A DNA stretch of 64,000 nucleotides from Sphingomonas sp. Y57. Its GTDB lineage: Bacteria; Pseudomonadota; Alphaproteobacteria; Sphingomonadales; Sphingomonadaceae. Position numbers and translations under genes: made by a program. Each line of letters begins with the position of its first letter. Positions within the stretch are counted from its first letter, which is position 1. Location: assembly GCF_001015195.1 (NCBI RefSeq), contig NZ_LDES01000055.1, forward strand, positions 1-64,000. Reading direction: 5' to 3'. Shown piece after piece: positions 25,894 through 34,330 of the stretch. The notes under the pieces were generated by a model. It saw only the letters and a list, made by a program, of their open reading frames with translations. It was not told where the DNA came from and ran no database searches.

Positions 25894-26446
25894 CGTTCGT
25901 TCCTTCGACGTCGAGACGACGCGGTGCCGGGGAATCCGCATCCAGCCGGCCGCGGACCTCGACGAGGGCACGATAAGCCTTCTGCAGATGTTTTTCGACC
26001 GCGCTGAGGCTGATGCCGACGCGGGCGGCGATGTCGCGCTGGTTGAGGCCATCGATCCGGTAGCTGCGGAAGATCCCTGCCGTCCGCTCGCCGAGCGCAT
26101 CGATCGCGCGATCGACGATACGCAGCCTTTCGCGGGCGATCAGCACCTGTTCGGCCGACGGCGTGTCGGAGACGTCGACAACGCTGCCGCGGGTCAAGCC
26201 GGTCCACTGGTCGTCGCGGCGGCTGCGGCGCAGGTCGGCGCGGCGGCGATCCAGAAGAAGGTTGTCAGCCATGCGGAACAGGTAGGAGGCGGGATCGGCA
26301 ATCGGGCCGGTCTGTACGGATCGCGCCTTGAGCCACAGCTCCTGCAGCAGATCCTCGACATCCGCGCTCGCGCCGCGCGCCGCGAAGAAGCGCGAGAGCA
26401 TCGGGCGATGGGTCATGAAGATGGCTTCGAGGCCGTCTCCGGTCAT
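25880..26446 (-). CDS. ECF (FecI-like) RNA polymerase sigma factor
   Basis: 188 residues from ATG 26446. Region 2: ASADVEDLLQELWLKARSVQTGPIADPASYLFRMADNLLLDRRR, region 4: AIDALGERTAGIFRSYRIDGLNQRDIAARVGISLSAVEKHLQKAYRAL. FecI-type sigma factors of this kind are released by FecR when the cognate TonB receptor is occupied. A longer frame reaching back to 26821 is rejected since the extra part is low-complexity antisense of the neighbouring gene. Confidence 0.92.
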   Translation of the reverse strand: MTGDGLEAIFMTHRPMLSRFFAARGASADVEDLLQELWLKARSVQTGPIADPASYLFRMADNLLLDRRRADLRRSRRDDQWTGLTRGSVVDVSDTPSAEQVLIARERLRIVDRAIDALGERTAGIFRSYRIDGLNQRDIAARVGISLSAVEKHLQKAYRALVEVRGRLDADSPAPRRLDVEGTNDVAD

Positions 26447-26544
26447 GCGATTCGTCTCGTTCGGGCCGGTCGAGCATACTTCATAGCCGTGCGAAGCCGG
26501 GGAGGGTAGGCGGGGCGTGCGACGGTCGGCGATCAGGAGAGCCA

Positions 26545-27342
26545 TCAGCGGAACCGGAACGAGGTGGTGAAGACCAGGCGGTTGTCGGCGCGTCCGGTGG
26601 CGCCCAGCGCGAGCCGGTCGTCGTTCGTCAGACGGAAGGCCTGGGCCCGCACGCCGAAGGAAATACTGGAGGGAGTGTCCGTCCCGTCGATCGTGTAGCT
26701 GAGCGCAGTCCAGGCGCCGCGCTGCGATCGCTGCGCGCCTTCGGCCAGTTCGATGCCGCGTTCGAGGCTGGAGGTGTTGCGGCTGCCGAAGTCGAAGCGA
26801 TAGCCGGTCTCCAGCCGCCACGGCGTCCCGCGCGACCAGTTGGCGACCAGGCCCAGCATCTCGCTGCGGACATGGTGGCCGCGTGACAGGTCGAAGGCGA
26901 AGCGCTGCTTCTCCATGCCGGCCATCAGACCCAGCGAGACCTCGTCGTCCGACCCGAGCGGAGCGGTGTAGCGAAGAGTAGCGGATCCCATCGACAGCGT
27001 ATCGCGACGCATCCCGAGAGCCTCGGGCCCCGCCGAGCGACGGGCAAGGCGCCGTACCGTTTCGATCGAGAAGCGACTCTTGCCCGGCGCGAAGACATGT
27101 GTGGCCCAGCGATCGGTCAGGCCCCGCGCCGCCGAATGGCCCGCATGGAACAGATCGTCATAGGAGGGCTGCAAGTGCGGTGCGGGGATCATAGCGTCCA
27201 GCGCGCCGCGGCCGTTAGCAAGGCGCGGAGCGGTGGCTGGCAGCTGGCATCCGTTGCACGGCATCAGGGGCAGCGCGGCGTCCGCGGGCATGCCGGCAGC
27301 CAGCATCAGCGTCAGGACGGGCCCGGTCGCGGCGGCTCGCAT
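26545..27342 (-). CDS. Hypothetical exported, probable outer-membrane beta-barrel protein
   Basis: 265 residues from ATG 27342 (MRAAATGPVLTLMLAAGMPADA signal peptide). After a short Cys-containing segment (MPCNGCQLP) and a linker, the C-terminal two thirds alternate polar and apolar residues in paired strands (SATLRYTAPLG, VSLGLMAGMEKQRFAFDL, WRLETGYRFDFG, SISFGVRAQAF) and end in Phe-Arg (FTTSFRFR), the usual C-terminal signature of an outer-membrane barrel. Ends 98 bases before the ECF sigma factor and may lead that operon. No family recognised. Confidence 0.62.
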   Translation of the reverse strand: MRAAATGPVLTLMLAAGMPADAALPLMPCNGCQLPATAPRLANGRGALDAMIPAPHLQPSYDDLFHAGHSAARGLTDRWATHVFAPGKSRFSIETVRRLARRSAGPEALGMRRDTLSMGSATLRYTAPLGSDDEVSLGLMAGMEKQRFAFDLSRGHHVRSEMLGLVANWSRGTPWRLETGYRFDFGSRNTSSLERGIELAEGAQRSQRGAWTALSYTIDGTDTPSSISFGVRAQAFRLTNDDRLALGATGRADNRLVFTTSFRFR

Positions 27343-27483
27343 TCGCTGTCCTCCCATCGTGCCGGCGCCTCTGCCAGCTGCCCGGAAGACGGCGGCGCAT
27401 CCCAAATGCCGCAGCAGGAAAATTTTTCACTTCGGGCTGGCCCGGCAGCTGCGGGCGTACCGGGCCGGCGGCGTCTTTCGGCA

Positions 27484-28659
27484 ATGCTGCACGCGCCGCT
27501 GAGTTCGCCTCCGTTCCGCATCGCCTACATCATCAATTCGATGGAGGGCGGCGGGGCATCGTCGCCGGTGCCCGCCATCCTCGACGTGCTGCGCCGCTGC
27601 GGCGCCGAGGTGCGCGTCTTCGCGCTGACCCGGCGCGACGGACGCGGCGTGGCGGCGCTGGAGGCGGCGGGGATCGCGGTCGAGGTGCGCCCCGGCGGCG
27701 AACGCGACCATGGCCGGGCGCTGGGCTGGCTGCTCCGGCGCCTGCGCGACTGGCGGCCGACGCATCTCTGGACGTCGCTCACCCGCGCGACGATGCTCGG
27801 CCAGATCGCGGGGCTTCGCCTTTCGCTGCCGGTCGTGAGCTGGCAGCATGCCGCCTTCCTCAAGCCCGCCAATCGCCGCCTGCTGCGGCTGACCCGCCAC
27901 CTGACGACGCTGTGGGTAGCGGATTCGGATGCAGTCGCGGCCCTGACTGCCGATCGGCTGAAGGTCGGGCCGGACCGGCTGATGACCTGGCCGATCTTCC
28001 GCGCCGATGCCGATGCGCCTCGCGCGGCGCCATGGCGGCCGGGCGAGGTGATCCGGATCGGCAGCCTCGGCCGGCTGCATCCGGTGAAGGGCTATGACGT
28101 ACTGCTGCGCGCGGCGGCCGGGCTGCAACGGCTGGGACTGCGGTTCGAACTGATCATCGGCGGAGAAGGCGCGGAACGCGCCGCACTCGAGGCCTGGGCG
28201 GCAGCGAAGGGTGTACAAAATGTCAGTTTCCCAGGGTTCGTCGCGGATCCGCGCGCTTTCCTGGCGGGACTTCATCTCTATGTGCAGCCCTCCTGGTCGG
28301 AGGGGTTCTGCATCGCCGCGCACGAGGCGATGCAGGCAGGTCTGCCTGTCATCGCCTCGGCTGTCGGCGAACTGGCGCATTCGGTCGAGCCGGGGTTCAC
28401 CGGCGAACTGGTGATGCCGGGCGCGGTCCAGCCACTTGCGGCCAAGATCGCAGCGATGATTTCCGATCCCGACCGGATGGCGGCAATGGGCGCCAAGGCA
28501 CGCGCCAACGTGCTCGAACGGTTCGGGGCGGATGCTTTCGACCGTCAGGGGCGAGCAGTGCTGGGCCGGCTGGTCAGCGCCGGCGATGCGCAAGCAGACG
28601 CTGGGTCTCGCGCTTCGCCTCGATCGCAAGACCATGGAGCGACAGCATCGTCCGCTTGA
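27484..28659 (+). CDS. Glycosyltransferase family 4 protein
   Basis: 391 residues from ATG 27484. Begins after a short leader with IAYIINSMEGGGASSPVPAILD; donor domain has IRIGSLGRLHPVKGYDVLLRAAAGLQ, LIIGGEGAERAALE, VSFPGFVADP and PSWSEGFCIAAHEAMQAGLPVIA. It is divergent from the beta-barrel gene with a 141-base gap, which should hold both promoters. Its 3' end overlaps the convergent GINT1-like gene by 86 bases, where the C-terminal tail (ADAGSRASPRSQDHG) looks unconserved. Confidence 0.87.
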   Translation: MLHAPLSSPPFRIAYIINSMEGGGASSPVPAILDVLRRCGAEVRVFALTRRDGRGVAALEAAGIAVEVRPGGERDHGRALGWLLRRLRDWRPTHLWTSLTRATMLGQIAGLRLSLPVVSWQHAAFLKPANRRLLRLTRHLTTLWVADSDAVAALTADRLKVGPDRLMTWPIFRADADAPRAAPWRPGEVIRIGSLGRLHPVKGYDVLLRAAAGLQRLGLRFELIIGGEGAERAALEAWAAAKGVQNVSFPGFVADPRAFLAGLHLYVQPSWSEGFCIAAHEAMQAGLPVIASAVGELAHSVEPGFTGELVMPGAVQPLAAKIAAMISDPDRMAAMGAKARANVLERFGADAFDRQGRAVLGRLVSAGDAQADAGSRASPRSQDHGATASSA

Positions 28660-29482
28660 CGTCGATCAGCGTGACATCCCCCGCCGCCGACAGGGTGTGC
28701 ATCCCCTGGTCGAAGGGATGGAGCCCGGCGGGCGGCGCGATGCTCCGCTCGACATGGGCGACGAATTCATCGGGGCTGAGCCGCTCGATCGCCAGCATGG
28801 CGATGCCTCCGCCATAGGTGCGGGAGCAGTCCTGCACCGGCAGCATGATCCGGCCGTCGAGAAGGATAGGTGTCCCGCCAGGTCGCGCGCTGGCAGAGTC
28901 GCGGCGGACGGGGTTGGCGCGGTGCGGCCGCCACCCGTCGGTCAGCCGCTCGGAGAAGGCGACGTGGAGGTGGGCGACCTTGCTGTGGCGGTCTGCAGCG
29001 TCGGTGTAGAAGAGCCACCACAAGCCATCGTGCCAGAAGGGCGTGGCGTCGACCGGCACGCAGTCGAGCTCGATCCGCGCCGCACGCTGCCAGCGATCGG
29101 GGAAATCGAAACAATGATAGAGGGTCAGCATGCCCGAGCGATGCGCCTCCGGCAGCATCCAGCTCCGTCCCTCGGCTTCGAACACGAACGGGTAGGAGAG
29201 GTGCCAGCGCTCCGACAATATCTTGGAACGATAGAGCGGGTTGAGGTCGGCGTCGTGGACGATCAGCTCGATCACGCCGCGCCGGTCGCGATAATCGAAG
29301 CGCTCGACGAACAGGTGGAGGCGACCGTCCCGCCATAGACCGAACGGATCGGCCCTGAAGCTGTAAGGCGGAAGCGCGGGCAGCCAGCGTAGCGGCGCTC
29401 CCGCGAGCGATCCGGTCGCTACGATGTCGCCCATCCGGCGCTCGACGATGGCAGGTCGCCAGATGTCCTTGCGCAGCGGCAT
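28574..29482 (-). CDS. GINT1-like (glucosamine inositolphosphorylceramide transferase N-terminal-like) beta-propeller protein
   Basis: 302 residues. The repeats have the pattern ADPFGLWRDGRLHLFVERFDYRDRRGVIE, YPFVFEAEGRSWMLPEAHRSG, ATPFWHDGLWWLFYTDA, ARPGGTPILLDGRIMLPVQDCSRTYGG, typical of five-bladed propellers related to GH43/GH68 folds and to the N-terminal domain of plant GINT1, which glycosylates inositolphosphorylceramides. In bacteria such domains also accompany formyltransferase or glycosyltransferase domains in surface polysaccharide loci. No second domain here. Two bases separate it from the upstream CDP-glycerol-transferase-like gene. Confidence 0.62.
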   Translation of the reverse strand: MPLRKDIWRPAIVERRMGDIVATGSLAGAPLRWLPALPPYSFRADPFGLWRDGRLHLFVERFDYRDRRGVIELIVHDADLNPLYRSKILSERWHLSYPFVFEAEGRSWMLPEAHRSGMLTLYHCFDFPDRWQRAARIELDCVPVDATPFWHDGLWWLFYTDAADRHSKVAHLHVAFSERLTDGWRPHRANPVRRDSASARPGGTPILLDGRIMLPVQDCSRTYGGGIAMLAIERLSPDEFVAHVERSIAPPAGLHPFDQGMHTLSAAGDVTLIDVKRTMLSLHGLAIEAKRETQRLLAHRRR

Positions 29483-29484
29483 GG

Positions 29485-30690
29485 TCAGGCGGCCAGGTCC
29501 TTGCCGTCGCGCGCCGGCTCGGCGATCGCGGTCCCTCCCAGGAAGCCTAGCACCGCCCGCGCCGCACGCAGCGAGGAGGGCTCGTCCGACAGGTCGAAGC
29601 TGTCGGCGAACAATTGCTGCTGGACGGGCTCATATTGGTCGTGCGCCACCATCGCCCAGTCGATCGCGGCGCCCAGATTGGCCGGGTCGTATATCACCGG
29701 GCCTGCCGCCCAATGCGCATAATTGGGATCGCCACGCCAGTCGACGTCATGGCTGTTGAGGAATACGCAGGGGCGGGGGCGGTGGAGAAACTCGTAGACC
29801 TGGCTGCTGACGTCGCCGAGATAGATATCGGCGGCGAGTGTGTAGGTCATGTCGGTCGAGGCCGGGCTGCCCAGGTCCACATGGATGTTTGGCGCGTCGA
29901 GGTGGCGTTGTTCGATGATGCCGGGCCGGTCGATCCGCAGCTTGTCGATAGTGACGACGAAACGACGATGGAACAGCATGACGTGCGGGGCGAAGATCAG
30001 GTTGAACTGGTCGTCGTGGAGGAAATGGTCGAGCACGGCGCGGCCATGGCGGTACCAGGACGACAGATGCGGGGAAAGGTGGGGGTTGTAGAGCACCGTC
30101 GGTTTGCCGTTGCCCTGGAAGGGCAGGCGGGGCGAGCGCTCCCCGATCAGGTCGAACTTGGCGTAGCCGACGGTATCGATACGCTCGGGAGCGACGCCGG
30201 CCTCCTCCACCAGGCGGCGACGGATCTTGGGCCCCGATACGAGCACCCGGTCGAAACGGGCGCTCGCCTTGTCGAAGCCGATCGCGCGATCGCCTGCCCC
30301 GTGCCGGGTGTGGATGATCGGGACCCTCAGGCCGTAGCGGGTCTTGAGAAGGAGCGAAGTCTTCTCGGTAACGACCAGAGCATCGAGCCCTTCGAAAAGA
30401 TCGAGATTGTCGCGATAGACCCCGATCTTGCGTACCGGCAGCGCCCATTCCAGGTGCCGCGCGAGAAAGCGTGTTAACGGCTTGCGTAGCGCGAGCTGGA
30501 CAATGGTCAGGCGGTCGGCGGCATCGCCCGCCAGGCGGTGAACCTCCGCCGTCAGCCGATCGTTGGTCGTGGCGACGACGATCTCGGCGGTGGGGTGGAG
30601 CCGACGCATCGCCAGGGCGATCGGCAGGGCGTGGGCGACCTGGTGGACCTGGTCGTGATTGAACAGAAATCCGATCCTCATGCGCGCCAT
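29485..30690 (-). CDS. CDP-glycerol glycerophosphotransferase-like protein (TagB/TagF family)
   Basis: 401 residues. Opening IGFLFNHDQVHQVAHALPIALAM, then the family histidine region IIHTRHGAGDRAIGFD and the C-terminal TYTLAADIYLGDVSSQVYEFLHRPRPCVFLN (equivalent of the usual TDYSS motif), which in TagF binds the CDP-glycerol phosphate. The Gram-negative relatives transfer glycerol phosphate or other phospho-polyols to lipid or glycan acceptors. Start ATG 30690 or 30681; longer frames cross the divergent promoter. Co-transcribed with the GINT1-like gene. Confidence 0.7.
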   Translation of the reverse strand: MARMRIGFLFNHDQVHQVAHALPIALAMRRLHPTAEIVVATTNDRLTAEVHRLAGDAADRLTIVQLALRKPLTRFLARHLEWALPVRKIGVYRDNLDLFEGLDALVVTEKTSLLLKTRYGLRVPIIHTRHGAGDRAIGFDKASARFDRVLVSGPKIRRRLVEEAGVAPERIDTVGYAKFDLIGERSPRLPFQGNGKPTVLYNPHLSPHLSSWYRHGRAVLDHFLHDDQFNLIFAPHVMLFHRRFVVTIDKLRIDRPGIIEQRHLDAPNIHVDLGSPASTDMTYTLAADIYLGDVSSQVYEFLHRPRPCVFLNSHDVDWRGDPNYAHWAAGPVIYDPANLGAAIDWAMVAHDQYEPVQQQLFADSFDLSDEPSSLRAARAVLGFLGGTAIAEPARDGKDLAA

Positions 30691-30805
30691 GACGCCACCG
30701 GCCGGAGAAACCCGCACCAGCGCGAGAAAGCTGGATTCGCCCGCCGGACTGGTGCGGCTTTGCAAGGCGCTTGCCGTCTTGGCGCTCGAAACGGAGCGCG
30801 TGGCG

Positions 30806-31867
30806 ATGACGATGGGATCGAAGGCGAGGACGATGGCGGCGCGGATCGCGGCGGGACTCGGGCTGGTTGCCCTGGCGTTGCTGGTGCCGGGCCTGTTGCG
30901 CCCTGCCAGTGGCAATACGCCGTTCGTCATGACCAATATGCGTGATCATCCTGGTCTTTCCGTGATGACCTACAATATCGAGGGCCTTCCCTGGCCGGTC
31001 CGGCTGGGCCGGGAGGCGGCGTTCGCCAAGATCGGTGCCCGGCTGGAGGCGTTGCGGCTGCTGGGCGAACAGCCGCACATCGTCGTGCTGCAGGAGGCGT
31101 TCACCGATCAGGCCAAGCGGATCGGCGTCGAAAGCGGCTATCGCTACATCGTCGATGGTCCCGACAGGTCCTTTGCCGGCGCCCCTGTCGTCACCGAGGC
31201 CGACCGCGCCTTCCAGCGCGATGCGAGCTTCTTCAGCGGCGAACGCAGCGGCAAGGTCGTCGACAGCGGTCTCCAGATATTGTCCGATTATCCGATCCTG
31301 TCGGTGCGGCGGATGGCCTTCCCGACCTGTGCCGGATTTGATTGCCTGGCCAACAAGGGCGCGGTGCTGGCTATGATCGCGGTGCCGGGTATCGGCGAGC
31401 CGATCGCGGTGGTCGACGTCCACCTCAATTCGCGCCGTGCCTCGCATGTCGGCGACGATCGATCGCTTTATGCCTATCGCCGCCAGATCGACGCACTCGA
31501 CCAATTTCTCGCCGCCAATGTGAAACAGGGCACGCCGGTCATCATCGCGGGTGATTTCAACGTCGGCCAGCGTCCGGCGCGCCAGGCCTATTTCAGTGAG
31601 CATCTTCGCAAATGGGGCGAGCGCTCATCGGGGATCATCCGCGACGCGCTGCGCACCTGCAATGCCTCGGAAGCGGTCTGCGGCGTCATGCCGACCGACG
31701 CCAGCTATTCGATGTTCCGCGCCCGCGACTGGCAGCTGGCCGTCCCGGGCGCGCGCCTTCAACTGGCGGTGCAGGGCCTCAGCACGCCCTTCGGCCATGA
31801 CGCCGATGGAGGGATGTTGTCCGACCACGTCGGATATGTAGCCTTTTACGGCGTGCGCCGCAGTTGA
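30806..31867 (+). CDS. Endonuclease/exonuclease/phosphatase (EEP) family protein, sphingomyelinase-like
   Basis: 353 residues; possible starts ATG 30806, 30812 or 30833, with GGAGCG upstream of the first. N-terminal hydrophobic anchor (IAAGLGLVALALLVPGLL). EEP catalytic pattern: MTYNIEGLPWP, VVLQEAF (metal Glu), VVDVHLNSRR, IIAGDFNVGQRP (Asp/Asn), and SDHVGYVAF (catalytic Asp-His). The Asn at MTYNIE and long SxxP insert resemble neutral sphingomyelinase/phosphodiesterase members rather than DNA nucleases. Given anchoring and the adjacent lipid-type genes, a phospholipid or sphingolipid head-group hydrolase is the best guess. Confidence 0.75.
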   Translation: MTMGSKARTMAARIAAGLGLVALALLVPGLLRPASGNTPFVMTNMRDHPGLSVMTYNIEGLPWPVRLGREAAFAKIGARLEALRLLGEQPHIVVLQEAFTDQAKRIGVESGYRYIVDGPDRSFAGAPVVTEADRAFQRDASFFSGERSGKVVDSGLQILSDYPILSVRRMAFPTCAGFDCLANKGAVLAMIAVPGIGEPIAVVDVHLNSRRASHVGDDRSLYAYRRQIDALDQFLAANVKQGTPVIIAGDFNVGQRPARQAYFSEHLRKWGERSSGIIRDALRTCNASEAVCGVMPTDASYSMFRARDWQLAVPGARLQLAVQGLSTPFGHDADGGMLSDHVGYVAFYGVRRS

Positions 31868-31895
31868 CCCTTCCCACCGGCGGTCTCTGCCGGGA

Positions 31896-33014
31896 TCAGC
31901 GTGCAAGCCGGTCCGGCGCCAGGTCGCTTGCCTGAAGGCCGATCGCCTCCAGGTCAGCCGGGATCGTTTCACCGCGCGCCAGGGCCGCGGCGAGGCGCGA
32001 CAGGGCAGGTGCGGTCTGAATGCCGTAGCCGCCCTGGCCGACCAGCCAGAAAAAGCCCGGCGCCTCGGTGTCGAAGCCGGCGACCGGTGATCGATCGGGA
32101 GCAAAGGTGCGAAGGCCGGCCCAGCTGTGCGAAACCCGATGGACCGGCAGATCGATGACCTGCTGGACCCGGTCTATGGCGATCGCGACGTCGATATCCT
32201 CGGGCCAGGCGTCGCAGGGTGGCATTGGCGTCTCATCGGCGGGGGAGACGATGATCCGGCCGGCGTCGGGCTTGAAGTAGAATTGCTCGTCGATGTCCAC
32301 CGCCATCGGCCATGCGCCGGGGTCGACCCCCGCCGGCGGATCGACCAACGCGACGGTACGGCGCCTGGGTTGCAGGCCCAACGGCCGCACGCCGGCCAGC
32401 GCCGCGACCACGTCGCCCCAGGCGCCGGCGGCGTTGATGACCAGAGGTGCGCGGAAGCTCTGCCCGCCGGCCGCAACCCTCCACTGTCCGCCGGCATGGT
32501 CGAGCCCCGTTACAGGTGCGGAGCAGCGCAGCGTCCCGCCCGCCCGACGGAACCGCTTGAGGAAATCGCCATGTATCGCGTCGACGTCGAGGCCGCAGGC
32601 GTCGCGTTCGAACAGAGCGGCCACCACCACCCCTGGGCGGAGCAGCGGAATGAAGGCGCGAAGCGCGCTTTCCCCGATCCGATCGACCGCCGGCGCCACG
32701 GTTGGCTGGCTGGCGAAAGCGTCGAGCCGGTCCAGTTGCGCCTCGGTGGCGAGATAGAGGCTCCCGCAAGGAGTGGCGAAGGGGCGTCCCTCGACACCTT
32801 CGAGGAAGTGGGCGCGGCTCGCCCGGCTCAGCAGCCGGACGCAAGGGCCGCCATAGGTTTCGGAATGGAGCGAGGCCGAGCGGCCGGTCGTGTGCATGCC
32901 GGGCCGCTCCTCCTGTTCGAGCAGGACGACGCGCCGGTCGGCGGCAAGTTCGGCGGCTACACCCGCGCCGGCGATACCGGCGCCGATCACGATCGCATCA
33001 TATTCGGTCGACAT
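31896..33014 (-). CDS. FAD-dependent D-amino-acid dehydrogenase, DauA-like
   Basis: 372 residues from ATG 33014. FAD-binding Rossmann motif AIVIGAGIAGAG at the N terminus, then TGRSASLHSETYGG, VINAAGAWGDVVAALAGVRPLGLQPRRR, PAGVDPGAWPMAVDIDEQFYFKPDAG and WLVGQGGYGIQTAPAL. This order closely follows Pseudomonas D-arginine dehydrogenase (DauA), which oxidises a broad range of D-amino acids to 2-oxoacids. No dauB partner lies beside it. Downstream gene order with a 2-hydroxyacid dehydrogenase on the same strand could allow reduction of the 2-oxoacid product (inference). Confidence 0.82.
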   Translation of the reverse strand: MSTEYDAIVIGAGIAGAGVAAELAADRRVVLLEQEERPGMHTTGRSASLHSETYGGPCVRLLSRASRAHFLEGVEGRPFATPCGSLYLATEAQLDRLDAFASQPTVAPAVDRIGESALRAFIPLLRPGVVVAALFERDACGLDVDAIHGDFLKRFRRAGGTLRCSAPVTGLDHAGGQWRVAAGGQSFRAPLVINAAGAWGDVVAALAGVRPLGLQPRRRTVALVDPPAGVDPGAWPMAVDIDEQFYFKPDAGRIIVSPADETPMPPCDAWPEDIDVAIAIDRVQQVIDLPVHRVSHSWAGLRTFAPDRSPVAGFDTEAPGFFWLVGQGGYGIQTAPALSRLAAALARGETIPADLEAIGLQASDLAPDRLAR

Positions 33015-33134
33015 GGCGGCCACGCTACACGCGAAATGCGTAAGGGCAAGACGCACAGGAGGTCGCTGTCATGGCTCCCCTATAAGCCGGCAATCGATCG
33101 CCGTTCGGGGGGGGCACCCTATCGGATGTCGGGC

Positions 33135-34064
33135 TCAGACCTGACCAATGAGAGGCCTACCGTCCAGGAATGCGCGGATATTGGTCGCGACATGATCGGC
33201 CATGGCGAGGCGCGCGTCATGGGTGGCCGAGCCGACATGCGGGGTAAGCAGGAGATTGGGTGCCTCGAGCAGCATCGGCGCGATCGTGGGCTCGCTGCGG
33301 AAGACGTCGAGCGCGGCGCCGCCGACCCGTCCTTCGCGCAGCGCGGCCACCAGCGCCTCCTCGTCGACCACGCTGCCGCGCGCGATGTTGACGAGCAGGC
33401 CTTGGGGGCCGAGCGCGTCGAGAAAGGCGCGGTCGACCAGCGACTGGGTCGCGCCGCCGCCGGGCAGGACGATGACAACGATCTCCGCCCAGCGGGCGAG
33501 GGCGAGCAGGTCGGCCTCGTAGCGGTCGGCCACGTCGGCGACCGGGCGGCGGCTGTGATAGGCGATCTCCATCCCGACCGCCTCGCCGCGCCGGGCGATC
33601 GCCTGCCCGATCCGGCCGAAGCCGAGGACGCCGAGCTTGCGGCCGCGCGCCGAGCGGCCGAGCGGCGGGGGGCCCTTCGACCATTGGCCGGTGCGGACGA
33701 AGCCGTCCGCCCCGCCGAGGCCGCGCAACAGGGTCAGCATCTGCCACAGCGCGAGATCGGCGACGTCGTGGGTCAGCAGGTCGCCCGAGGCGGTGACCGC
33801 GATGCCACGCGCTCGCGCCGTGTCGAGGTCTATCAGGTCGATCCCCGCGCCGAAATTGGCGATCAGCTTCAGCGCGGGCAGCCGCTCCAGCAGCCCGGCC
33901 GGCGGGCCGCGCATCGCGTGGGTGATAAGGCATTGGACCGAGCCGCCATGCTCGGCCAGCCAGCCCTCGGGGTCGTCGAGCCGGTCGAGGATCGGCACCG
34001 GCCGGTCGAGCAACTCGCTCGGCTGGCGCGGCGCGGGAAGCGGGGCGACCTGCAGGATCGTCAT
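33135..34064 (-). CDS. D-isomer-specific 2-hydroxyacid dehydrogenase
   Basis: 309 residues. NAD(P)-binding LGVLGFGRIGQAIARRGE with the following SRR suggesting NADPH preference; catalytic Arg in VNIARGSVVDEEAL, Glu in FRSEPTIAP and His in LTPHVGSATHDAR. Reduces 2-oxoacids such as hydroxypyruvate or glyoxylate, or acts in reverse. Start overlaps the stop of the short SDR remnant by ATGA. Confidence 0.88.
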   Translation of the reverse strand: MTILQVAPLPAPRQPSELLDRPVPILDRLDDPEGWLAEHGGSVQCLITHAMRGPPAGLLERLPALKLIANFGAGIDLIDLDTARARGIAVTASGDLLTHDVADLALWQMLTLLRGLGGADGFVRTGQWSKGPPPLGRSARGRKLGVLGFGRIGQAIARRGEAVGMEIAYHSRRPVADVADRYEADLLALARWAEIVVIVLPGGGATQSLVDRAFLDALGPQGLLVNIARGSVVDEEALVAALREGRVGGAALDVFRSEPTIAPMLLEAPNLLLTPHVGSATHDARLAMADHVATNIRAFLDGRPLIGQV

Positions 34065-34240
34065 TCGAAACCTCCGTCGACGCCGATGAACTGGCCGGTG
34101 ATCGACCGGCCGGCGGGGCCGGCGAGGAACAGGATCGTGTCGGCGATGTCCTCCGGCTCCACCGCCCGTTCGGCCAATACGGCGCCGATCCCGGAAGCGC
34201 CGGCCATGATCAAGGCGCGGCGTTGTTCTGTTTTATCCAT
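34061..34240 (-). pseudogene. Short-chain dehydrogenase remnant with large in-frame internal deletion
   Basis: A 59-codon open frame (ATG 34240 to TGA 34061) joins the N-terminal cofactor turn of an SDR (RALIMAGASGIG) directly to its C-terminal end (EPEDIADTILFLAGPAGRSI then TGQFIGVDGGFE). About 180 central codons, including the Ser-Tyr-Lys catalytic residues, are absent, yet the frame is open and overlaps the downstream dehydrogenase by ATGA. The product cannot be an active SDR. It may persist as a leader that couples translation of the next gene. Confidence 0.78.
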
Positions 34241-34330
34241 GCAACGGTCATAACCAGTGATGGCCGCGCGGGATAGGGGATGGTCGAACGGCCGTTTCCG
34301 TTGTCGCTGCGGGTCCGGACCTTGCGGTCG

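Noticed and set aside
26447-26821. N-terminal extension of the ECF sigma factor
   Set aside because: Extra 125 residues are Arg/His-rich, overlap the neighbouring beta-barrel gene on the same strand in another frame, and are not part of ECF sigma proteins.
33107-33114. Run of eight G between the DauA-like and hydroxyacid dehydrogenase genes
   Set aside because: Intergenic, with no link to a promoter element that I can see; likely unimportant.
32127-34253. A 708-codon plus-strand frame spanning the DauA-like and hydroxyacid dehydrogenase genes
   Set aside because: Runs antisense across two recognisable genes and the SDR remnant; no family pattern.
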